5,958 nt of DNA from Oscillospiraceae bacterium (GTDB lineage Bacteria; Bacillota; Clostridia; Oscillospirales; Oscillospiraceae): positions 1 to 5,958 of the forward strand of contig JAEFAK010000118.1 in assembly GCA_016287555.1 (NCBI GenBank). Direction: 5' to 3'. The translations under genes and the position numbers were made by a program. Under the pieces are notes generated by a model. That model ran no database searches. It was not told the DNA's origin and was given only the letters and a program-made list of their open reading frames with translations. This document shows, in pieces, positions 1 to 5,354 of this stretch. Numbering within the stretch: position 1 is the stretch's first letter; every line of letters starts with the position of its first letter.

Positions 1-417
1 GACGGACAGCGCGCTTTCCTCATTTATAAAGACTCAAAAAACGAGGTCTATTTCACGCAGAAGGACGTGCGCGAAGTCCAGCTTGCCAAGGGCGCCATGG
101 CGGCCGGCATCGAGATGATGTCGGACTTTCTCGGAGTCAGATCGGAGGATATCAAGTCCGTAATGATAGCAGGAGCATTCGGGAGCTATATGTCCCCCAA
201 GAGCGCCTGCGGTATTGCTCTCATCCCGCCCGTTCTTGAAAGCAAGGTAGTCGCCATAGGCAACGCTGCCGGTCAGGGAGCGAAGCTCGCACTTCTCAGC
301 AGAAAAGAATTTGAACGCGCGGTACGCATGGCAAGAGAGATAAACTATCTTGAACTTGCCGCAGATCCGAAGTTCCAGGACGTGTTCGTCGATATGCTGG
401 AATTTCCCGAGATATGA
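1..417 (+). CDS. RACo-like ASKHA-domain activator of corrinoid proteins (DUF4445), C-terminal part
   Basis: The reading frame is open from the left edge and ends at TGA 415-417, giving 138 residues with no start inside the window. The visible part matches the C-terminal ASKHA (actin/Hsp70-like ATPase) half of RACo-type proteins: FTQKDVREVQLAKGA at residues 18-32, AGAFGSY at 57-63, the glycine-rich GNAAGQGA at 87-94 and the closing YLEL.A.P.FQ..F pattern. In this family an N-terminal 2Fe-2S ferredoxin-like domain feeds electrons to a corrinoid protein while ATP hydrolysis drives reduction of inactive Co(II) to Co(I). That N-terminal domain lies outside the window, so the redox role is inferred from the family. 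Usual full length is roughly 500-650 residues. The protein is probably cytosolic. Related proteins sit beside corrinoid proteins and methyltransferases for methoxy-aromatic or methylamine use, so such genes may lie to the left. Family assignment is firm; the exact partner is unknown. Confidence 0.88.
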   Translation, partial: DGQRAFLIYKDSKNEVYFTQKDVREVQLAKGAMAAGIEMMSDFLGVRSEDIKSVMIAGAFGSYMSPKSACGIALIPPVLESKVVAIGNAAGQGAKLALLSRKEFERAVRMAREINYLELAADPKFQDVFVDMLEFPEI

Positions 418-425
418 CGTATAAA

Positions 426-463
426 AAAAGACATCCCCGGACGGCGGTCCGGGGATGTCTTTT
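426..463. terminator. Bidirectional rho-independent terminator between convergent genes
   Basis: Positions 426-442 pair with 447-463 in a perfect 17-bp stem with a GGCG loop. The core is AGACATCCCCGGAC against GTCCGGGGATGTCT. The stem is flanked by an A-run on the left (423-429) and a T-run on the right (460-463, then TTT at 465-467), so the transcript of either strand ends in a hairpin followed by U-rich sequence. It starts 8 bp after the stop of the corrinoid activator gene, and its outer edge contains the first two bases of the TAA stop complement (462-464) of the opposing peptidase-like gene. One element therefore appears to serve both transcription units. Confidence 0.92.
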
Positions 464-1136
464 ATTTACTGCGTATGATCATAATGTTTGACAGGAGCGG
501 GATGCTGTATTTTCGCGCGTACGTCTCGAACTCCCTTACGTTGATATAAAACTCGGTGCCCCAGGACGCGACTTTCATCCACTCGCCTTCTAGGGCTGTG
601 ACAGTAACATAGTGGGAGTTGACTTTTGCCTTTGGGAAGAATCTGTCGCCGCTTCTGATGTAAAGTGCGACTTTATGCCGGCCCGAATACATCAGCGGGA
701 AATTCGGCCCTATCGCGAGAATTACGGGAAAATCGGCCGCGAGCATATCGGATATCCTCTGCATCAGCTTTTTCCCGCTCCAGCACCATGAGGCGCGGAG
801 AGAAATCCTGTTTTTCCTGAAATATGCGTTAAGGCCCCAAGTGAGAAATACGCCGTTAGTTCCAGTCGGATACAGTACCGGGGTATACCGGCGGCATAGC
901 TTATTGAGCAAGTCGTTATAGGCGGAACGCTCGGCCGGACCGAAAGCAGGGAGCGTTTTCGTGAGAGGTGTATCGCAGCCCGGTCTGCTGCGGCTCAGAT
1001 AAATGATCAGGTCCGCGACTGCGACGGGACCGCACCCGCAGCGCTGCAGCTTTTTTCTCGGAGAGAGCATCTGACTTCCGCCGTAAGACGGGCGCGCTCC
1101 GCCTGACACGGAAGGATATTCATTTTTCAGTTTCAA
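462..1136 (-). CDS. Uncharacterised papain-fold (C39-like) cysteine-peptidase-like protein
   Basis: With the TTG start at 1136 the product is 224 residues; an ATG at 1154 would give 230. I prefer TTG because AAAGGAGGG lies just before it, with 7 nt between GGAGG and TTG, whereas ATG-1154 would place that site inside its own codons 2-4 and has no visible Shine-Dalgarno of its own. In 230-aa numbering, RCGCGPVAVADLIIYL (38-53) resembles the active-site Cys helix of C39-like/papain-fold enzymes, with C41 the likely nucleophile. H181 in NSHYVTVTAL fits the catalytic His, and SWG (197-199) resembles the later papain-family motif, although the usual Asn before it is Ala. There is no signal peptide or membrane segment, so it is probably cytosolic. 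No ABC-transporter domain is attached, unlike bacteriocin exporters. It follows the flavoprotein gene by 35 bp and is probably co-transcribed with it. Substrate is unknown, and transferase or inactive variants are possible. Confidence 0.72.
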   Translation of the reverse strand: MKLKNEYPSVSGGARPSYGGSQMLSPRKKLQRCGCGPVAVADLIIYLSRSRPGCDTPLTKTLPAFGPAERSAYNDLLNKLCRRYTPVLYPTGTNGVFLTWGLNAYFRKNRISLRASWCWSGKKLMQRISDMLAADFPVILAIGPNFPLMYSGRHKVALYIRSGDRFFPKAKVNSHYVTVTALEGEWMKVASWGTEFYINVREFETYARKYSIPLLSNIMIIRSK

Positions 1137-1143
1137 TGGACGC

Positions 1144-1151
1144 CCTCCTTT
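1144..1151 (-). promoter_or_regulatory. Ribosome binding site deciding the TTG start of the peptidase-like gene
   Basis: On the minus strand the sequence reads AAAGGAGGGCGTCCATTG. GGAGG occupies 1148-1144 and is followed by 7 nt and then TTG at 1136-1134, which is near-ideal spacing. The upstream in-frame ATG (1154-1152) directly precedes this site, so using it would translate the Shine-Dalgarno sequence as Lys-Gly-Gly. The site lies in the short gap after the oxidoreductase stop, as expected for the second gene of an operon. Confidence 0.75.
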
Positions 1152-1171
1152 CATGCGGGATCGACAACCGA

Positions 1172-3178
1172 TCAGAAATCGAAATCTGTCGCTATTCTAA
1201 TCGCGGCCATATATCCGCCGCGTGTCGCGCCGTCGACCTTTCCGGGCCTGACCGCGTCACCGATGACTTCGACGGGGATATCGCCCGCAGCAGTTATTAG
1301 AGCTTCGCAGGGCACGGATCTCATTCCGAGCGCGTACAGGACAGTGTCGCCTTTAAGGTCAGTCTCCGTCCCATCAGGAAGAGCGACCCGGAGCGTGCCT
1401 GCGCCGACTTCAAGACATCTGGTGTTTTCGTAGATCTTGACTCCCGCTTTTTCAAGCTCGAGCACAAGGGCTTCGCGGTACATGCCGTATGCTTCGTTTG
1501 CTACGCGCGGCAGCATCTCGACGATGGTGACGTCATGTCCGGTCTTGGCAAGATGAAGCCCCTGCTCGGCTCCGACAAGTCCCCCTCCGAGCATGAGAAC
1601 GCATTTTCCGGGCACTATATTGCCGCGGTAAGCTTCCAGAGACTGGACCGCATTTTCTATCCCCGGTATTTTCGGGCATGCCGGAAGAGAGCCGGTCGCG
1701 ATTATAATGTATTCAGGATCGAAATCACGGAGATTGTCCGGTGTGACTTCGGTATTGAGCCTGACGTCGATATCCCGGCGAAGGACTTCGGATATCATCA
1801 TATTCTTGAAATTTCGAAGGTCCTCTTTGTCTACGTCCGTGTCAGTGAAAAAGAGCAGTCCGCCGAGCTTATCGCTCTTTTCTGCGAGGATGACCTTATG
1901 GCCGCGGTCATAGGACGTCATTGCAGCCTGCATTCCTGCGATGCCGCCTCCTATAATAAGTACGCGCTTCGAGTCCGACGCCGGAGGGAGCTGAGCGGGA
2001 TCGAAGGGCAGATTTGCCAGAGGGTTGACAGTGCACGAGCCTACGACCTTGGCCAGCTCATTGCTCGTAAACGGAAGATCGGTATATCCCTCCTCCGGCG
2101 AGCCGGGAAAGCACTTAAAGCAGCGAAGGCAGCGGCGGATGCGGTCCTCTTCTCCGCGCATGGCCTTATTTGCAAGATCGGGATCGGCAAGGCTCTGGCG
2201 GCCGAGAACTATATAGTCGGCCTCGCCTTTTTCGAGGATCTGCTCCATCATTTCGGGCGAGTTTATCCCGCCGACAACTCCGACCGGGAGCGAGGTATAG
2301 CTCTTTACGACGGCGGATATGCGGGAGTTTATCCCGTGCGGAACGAACATGGAGGTAAACTGGTGGGTCTCTATCGAATCATAATAAACTCCTGCAGAGA
2401 CCTGGATAAGATCGACTATCCCCTCGCACATGTGGGCGAACATCCCGGTCTCCTCGGGGGTAACGCCGTGGCGCTCGTCCTTGTATCCGTCGTCGCCGGT
2501 CAGTCTCAGCTCAATGATAAAATCCTTCCCCATCGCTTCGCGGATGGCCTTGAGTATCATGAGCGGGAATCTGGCCCGGTTATCAAGACTGCCGCCGTAT
2601 TCGTCGGTGCGTCTGTTATATGTCGAGGAGAGAAACTGCGTGAAGATGAATCCGTGTCCTCCGTGGATCACGATCCCATCGAAACCGCAGTTTTTGACAA
2701 AGCGGGAGCATGTCACAAAGTCTCCGGCAATACGCTTCATGTCCTCCGCCGTCATTGCCCGGACGTGTACTCCGCTCGGCCTGACTTCGTCGTTCGGGCC
2801 GATCGCTTCCTGAGTATCGTCAAAAGGCGTCTTTTCGGCTCCCGGATGGCTGAGCTCGCACAGAGCTATCGCTCCGTGCTTTTTTATGCGCCGGGCGTAT
2901 TCGCCGATACGGCTTACCGCGTAGCCTTCGGTCTCTGAAAAATCGATCGGCGGAAGAGGGATGCGAATAGCGTCCCTGAAATTCACGTCAAGCTCGCCGA
3001 CGCTTACCATAGCGTCGCCTCCTCTGGCGGGAGCCTCCAGCTTTCGGAAGGACTTCTCCCCTGCCTCGGGATCGCATGCGACCAGGGCGAAAGCCATGGG
3101 AGCGCAGACTATGCGATTTTTCATGGTGTACCTATCGTTGATCTTCAAAGGCTCAAAGAGCTTCGGGAATACGGTCAT
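1172..3178 (-). CDS. FMN/[4Fe-4S]/FAD oxidoreductase, 2,4-dienoyl-CoA reductase / TMADH-like (old yellow enzyme superfamily)
   Basis: The 668-residue product has the usual length and three-part build of the family. Residues 1-345 form an FMN TIM barrel, with NRIVCAPM (21-28), the active-site stretch IHGGHGF..QFLSS..NRR.DEYGGS (171-197), R225 after IIEL, VVGGI (301-305) and the phosphate site LGRQ (325-328). C350, C353, C356 and C382 are the probable [4Fe-4S] ligands. Next comes an FAD Rossmann motif, VLIIGGGIAG (406-415), with an inner NAD(P) motif, VLMLGGGLVG (527-536), and GD (640-641) near the end. In this family electrons pass between NAD(P)H, FAD, the cluster and FMN to reduce activated C=C bonds of enoates or dienoyl-CoA; trimethylamine dehydrogenase relatives oxidise amines instead. 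BaiCD/BaiH-type steroid reductases are further relatives. Substrate cannot be read from the sequence. The enzyme should be cytosolic. ATG-3178 has only a weak GCGGGT site 8 nt upstream, but a strong promoter lies just before it. It is the first gene of an operon with the peptidase-like gene. Confidence 0.9.
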   Translation of the reverse strand: MTVFPKLFEPLKINDRYTMKNRIVCAPMAFALVACDPEAGEKSFRKLEAPARGGDAMVSVGELDVNFRDAIRIPLPPIDFSETEGYAVSRIGEYARRIKKHGAIALCELSHPGAEKTPFDDTQEAIGPNDEVRPSGVHVRAMTAEDMKRIAGDFVTCSRFVKNCGFDGIVIHGGHGFIFTQFLSSTYNRRTDEYGGSLDNRARFPLMILKAIREAMGKDFIIELRLTGDDGYKDERHGVTPEETGMFAHMCEGIVDLIQVSAGVYYDSIETHQFTSMFVPHGINSRISAVVKSYTSLPVGVVGGINSPEMMEQILEKGEADYIVLGRQSLADPDLANKAMRGEEDRIRRCLRCFKCFPGSPEEGYTDLPFTSNELAKVVGSCTVNPLANLPFDPAQLPPASDSKRVLIIGGGIAGMQAAMTSYDRGHKVILAEKSDKLGGLLFFTDTDVDKEDLRNFKNMMISEVLRRDIDVRLNTEVTPDNLRDFDPEYIIIATGSLPACPKIPGIENAVQSLEAYRGNIVPGKCVLMLGGGLVGAEQGLHLAKTGHDVTIVEMLPRVANEAYGMYREALVLELEKAGVKIYENTRCLEVGAGTLRVALPDGTETDLKGDTVLYALGMRSVPCEALITAAGDIPVEVIGDAVRPGKVDGATRGGYMAAIRIATDFDF

Positions 3179-3213
3179 ACATGGTTACCCGCTTTCATAA
3201 TCTTTTTTCAATT

Positions 3214-3242
3214 ATTATATTGAATTATAGAAGCTAATGCAA
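3214..3242 (-). promoter_or_regulatory. Sigma-A-type promoter of the oxidoreductase operon
   Basis: On the minus strand, TTGCAT (3242-3237) is followed by a 17-bp spacer and a perfect TATAAT (3219-3214). Transcription would begin near 3207 and leave a leader of about 29 nt before ATG-3178. A second TATAAT at 3229-3224 has no good -35 box at the proper distance. The promoter sits between the tRNA terminator and the gene, so the operon need not depend on read-through. Confidence 0.75.
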
Positions 3243-3276
3243 GATTCGCTTATATTTAGTCGAGATCGCGGAGAAG

Positions 3277-3308
3277 AAAAAAGAGAGGGTCCGGGCAGGA
3301 CCCCCTCT
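3277..3308 (-). terminator. Rho-independent terminator of tRNA-Leu
   Basis: On the minus strand, AGAGGGGGTCC (3308-3298) pairs with GGACCCTCTCT (3292-3282) across the loop 3297-3293. The stem is 11 bp with one G-U pair and runs into a six-T tract (3282-3277). It begins 2 bp past the encoded CCA of the tRNA and lies upstream of the oxidoreductase promoter, which separates the two transcription units. Confidence 0.88.
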
Positions 3309-3310
3309 GC

Positions 3311-3395
3311 TGGTGCGGGCATGGGGACTTGAACCCCAACGGATCACTCCATAGGAACCTAAATCCTACATGTCTGCCAATTCCATCATGCCCGC
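3311..3395 (-). tRNA. tRNA-Leu (anticodon UAG), CCA encoded
   Basis: A complete class II tRNA can be folded by eye on the minus strand. The acceptor stem is GCGGGCA (3395-3389) with TGCCCGC (3321-3315), then discriminator A and an encoded CCA (3313-3311). The D arm contains the GG of AATTGGCAGA. The anticodon stem TAGGA/TCCTA closes the loop TTTAGGT (3363-3357), with anticodon UAG at 3361-3359. The long 13-nt variable arm TGGAGTGATCCGT forms a GGA/TCC stem typical of Leu tRNAs, and the T arm is TGGGG-TTCAAGT-CCCCA. It decodes CUA and, by wobble, other CUN codons. It has its own promoter and terminator and stands alone, not in a tRNA cluster. Confidence 0.97.
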
Positions 3396-3421
3396 ATATC
3401 GCCTCAGTTCAGGCTCAAAAA

Positions 3422-3450
3422 ATTATAAGATATCAAACACTTTAAGTCAA
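3422..3450 (-). promoter_or_regulatory. Consensus promoter of tRNA-Leu
   Basis: On the minus strand, TTGACT (3450-3445), a 17-bp spacer and a perfect TATAAT (3427-3422) precede the tRNA by about 26 bp. Transcription would start near 3415, leaving a short 5' leader for RNase P removal. The near-consensus boxes suit a highly expressed stable RNA gene. Confidence 0.82.
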
Positions 3451-3482
3451 GCATAATGAATCTCAAAGGACGCCGGGCAAGA

Positions 3483-3511
3483 TTGACAAAGAGACTCAAA
3501 TAGTCTATGCT
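3483..3511 (+). promoter_or_regulatory. Promoter of pckA
   Basis: A perfect TTGACA (3483-3488), a 17-bp spacer and TATGCT (3506-3511, four of six matches to TATAAT) precede pckA. Transcription would start near 3518 and give a leader of about 48 nt. It diverges from the tRNA-Leu promoter, with 32 bp between the two -35 boxes. I see no obvious catabolite-repression operator there. Confidence 0.7.
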
Positions 3512-3565
3512 GAATCAAAGCAGAAAGCTTTATTCCTCTTGCTTTTTTTTGAAAGGAGATCTCCC

Positions 3566-5146
3566 ATGGAAGACATCAGAGCATACGTCGAAAAACTCGG
3601 TATCGTAGCCCCGAAAGCGGTATACCGCAATCTGGAGCCCGCCGTCCTGGTAGAGAAGGCGCTCGAGCGCGGCGAAGGCACGCTCTCCAATTCCGGTGCG
3701 CTTGTCGTAACCACCGGTGCTTATACCGGCCGATCCCCCAACGACCGCTTCGTCGTCGATACGCCCGACGTGCACGTTCTTATAGACTGGGGCAGCGTCA
3801 ACGTGCCCGTCTCCGCCGATGTTTTCGATGGTATCTATAACCGCATGATGGCTTATCTCCAGCAGCGCGACATTTTTATATTCGACGGGTTTGCAGGAGC
3901 CAACGAGAAGTTCCATCTTCCCGTTCGCGTCGTGAACGAGCTGGCGAGCCAGAACCTGTTTATCCATCAGCTCCTCGTCAGACCGACGGCCGAGCAGCTC
4001 GACACCTTCGCGCCGGGCTTTACCTTCATCGCAGCGCCCGGTTTCAAGTGCGTTCCCGAAACGGATCATGTCAACAGCGAAGCCGCCATAATAATTAACT
4101 TCCAGAAAAGGATTGTCATAATCGCGGGCAGCCAGTATGCAGGCGAGATAAAAAAGAGCGTATTCTCCGTAATGAACTTCATCCTCCCCATGCAGGGCAT
4201 CTTTACGATGCACTGCTCTGCCAACGTCGGCCGGGCCGGCGACGTGGCCGTATTCTTCGGCCTTTCCGGGACGGGCAAGACGACCCTTTCTGCCGATCCC
4301 GAGCGCATGCTCATCGGCGACGACGAGCATGCCTGGTGCGAAGAAGGCGTGTTCAATATCGAAGGCGGCTGCTATGCAAAGTGCATCAACCTTTCAAAGG
4401 AGAACGAGCCTCAGATATGGAACGCCATAAAGTTCGGCGCTCTCGTCGAGAACGTGATAATGGATCCCGTTACGCGCGAATTCGATTTTGCCGACGCTTC
4501 TCTCACGGAGAACACACGAGTCGGTTATCCCGTCGACCATATCCCCAACTGCGTTATTCCGGGAGTTGCGGGGCAGCCCAAGGCCGTTGTGTTCCTGACT
4601 GCGGATGCCTTTGGCGTCATCCCTCCCATTTCCAAGCTTACTCCCGAGCAGGCGATGTATCACTTCGTCTCCGGCTATACCTCCAAGCTTGCCGGGACGG
4701 AGCGCGGCATAGTCGAGCCGCAGACCACCTTCTCGACCTGCTTCGGAGCTCCCTTCCTTCCGCTTGACCCAGCGAAGTACGCCGCCATGCTCGGCGAACG
4801 CATCTCCAGATACGGGACGTCGGTATTCCTTGTCAATACAGGCTGGGCCGGCGGCAAATACGGAGTCGGCGAAAGAATGAAGCTCAGATATACCCGCGCG
4901 ATGGTCACCGCAGCCCTCAACGGAGAGCTTGACAAGGGCGAATTCAGGACCGATCCCGTTTTCGGAGTATCGGTCCCGACCGCTTGCCCGAACGTTCCCG
5001 CCGAATTCCTTGATCAGAGAACGATGTGGGCGGATAAGGCGGAATACGAAAAGACCGCGCATGAGCTTGCCCTTAAATTCGTCGAGAACTTCAGCAAATA
5101 CAAGAATATGCCGCAAGCTGTCATTGATGCCGGCCCTAAAGCATAA
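3566..5146 (+). CDS. pckA: Phosphoenolpyruvate carboxykinase (ATP), EC 4.1.1.49
   Basis: This cytosolic enzyme interconverts oxaloacetate + ATP with PEP + CO2 + ADP. It is used for gluconeogenesis or, in many anaerobes, in the carboxylating direction. The 526-residue product matches the usual length (about 525-540). Key sites are TGRSPNDRF (54-62, substrate-binding R56), Y191 and K196/K197 in YAGEIKKSVF, H216 (metal ligand), the P-loop GLSGTGKTT (232-240; K238, T239), the metal-binding pair D252-D253 in IGDDEH, R318 in ENTRVG, and NTGWAGGKYGVGERM (424-438). All catalytic residues expected from the E. coli enzyme appear intact. ATG-3566 is preferred over in-frame TTG-3539 because AGGAG (3554-3558) lies 7 nt before ATG, and the extra residues would be a translated leader. 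Its own promoter and terminator indicate a single-gene unit. The codons TTA, CTA and TCA are nearly absent, as expected for a well-expressed gene here. Confidence 0.98.
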   Translation: MEDIRAYVEKLGIVAPKAVYRNLEPAVLVEKALERGEGTLSNSGALVVTTGAYTGRSPNDRFVVDTPDVHVLIDWGSVNVPVSADVFDGIYNRMMAYLQQRDIFIFDGFAGANEKFHLPVRVVNELASQNLFIHQLLVRPTAEQLDTFAPGFTFIAAPGFKCVPETDHVNSEAAIIINFQKRIVIIAGSQYAGEIKKSVFSVMNFILPMQGIFTMHCSANVGRAGDVAVFFGLSGTGKTTLSADPERMLIGDDEHAWCEEGVFNIEGGCYAKCINLSKENEPQIWNAIKFGALVENVIMDPVTREFDFADASLTENTRVGYPVDHIPNCVIPGVAGQPKAVVFLTADAFGVIPPISKLTPEQAMYHFVSGYTSKLAGTERGIVEPQTTFSTCFGAPFLPLDPAKYAAMLGERISRYGTSVFLVNTGWAGGKYGVGERMKLRYTRAMVTAALNGELDKGEFRTDPVFGVSVPTACPNVPAEFLDQRTMWADKAEYEKTAHELALKFVENFSKYKNMPQAVIDAGPKA

Positions 5147-5165
5147 ATATCCATGCGATAATTTT

Positions 5166-5198
5166 GAGACCTCCGTTCATCCGGGGGTCTCTTTTTTT
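5166..5198 (+). terminator. Rho-independent terminator of pckA
   Basis: GAGACCTCCG (5166-5175) pairs with CGGGGGTCTC (5182-5191) over a 6-nt loop, with one T-G wobble, followed directly by seven T (5192-5198). It lies 20 bp after the pckA stop and before the promoter of the binding-protein gene, so pckA ends its own transcript. Confidence 0.92.
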
Positions 5199-5259
5199 GT
5201 AATTATTTGATAATGTTCTGTTTAATATGATAATTCTTGAAGTTTTTGATAGAAAACGG

Positions 5260-5288
5260 TTGACATTTGCTGTCTCGAAGTTTATAGT
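5260..5288 (+). promoter_or_regulatory. Near-consensus promoter of the substrate-binding protein gene
   Basis: A perfect TTGACA (5260-5265), a 17-bp spacer and TATAGT (5283-5288, five of six matches) predict a start near 5295 and a leader of about 60 nt. The stretch upstream (5199-5250) is AT-rich and holds three TGATA repeats about 20 bp apart, which could be an UP-like element or regulator sites. Strong expression fits an abundant transport lipoprotein. Confidence 0.82.
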
Positions 5289-5301
5289 ACTAAATCAATA
5301 A

Positions 5302-5330
5302 TGCATGTATAAATATACGAATTCCATGCA
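5302..5330 (+). repeat. Small inverted repeat in the leader of the substrate-binding protein gene
   Basis: TGCATG (5302-5307) and CATGCA (5325-5330) are exact inverted copies 17 bp apart. A second, overlapping palindrome, GTATAAATATAC, lies at 5307-5318. Both fall just downstream of the predicted transcription start and before the AGAAGG Shine-Dalgarno (5341-5346). This could be an operator or a weak RNA hairpin. The stems are short and AT-rich, so chance is possible. Confidence 0.35.
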
Positions 5331-5354
5331 AATCTTGAAAAGAAGGTAAATATT

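Noticed and set aside
1535..2938. 467-codon open frame on the + strand opposite the oxidoreductase gene
   Set aside because: It is codon-aligned with the minus-strand gene, where a stop needs a TTA, CTA or TCA codon in the real gene. These codons are rare here, so a long antisense frame is expected. It shows no recognisable motif and no Shine-Dalgarno I can support.
3224..3229. Second TATAAT upstream of the oxidoreductase operon
   Set aside because: The hexamer 17 bp upstream on the minus strand is TAAGCG, a poor -35 box. The TATAAT at 3214-3219 pairs with TTGCAT at the correct distance.
3517..3550. Possible attenuator in the pckA leader (AAAGCA ... TGCTTT followed by eight T)
   Set aside because: The stem is only six weak base pairs with a long loop. 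It lacks the GC-rich core of a terminator, and no leader peptide or riboswitch fold is visible.
3539..3565. Longer pckA start at TTG-3539, adding nine residues
   Set aside because: The extension runs through the T-rich leader and the AAAGGAG ribosome binding site. ATG-3566 has ideal spacing and gives the usual family N-terminus.
3530..4330. 266-codon open frame on the - strand opposite pckA (and a similar one at 4394-5116)
   Set aside because: They lie in the same aligned antisense register as pckA and are broken where pckA uses a TCA codon. The sense frame has every catalytic motif of PEP carboxykinase, so these are codon-usage artefacts.
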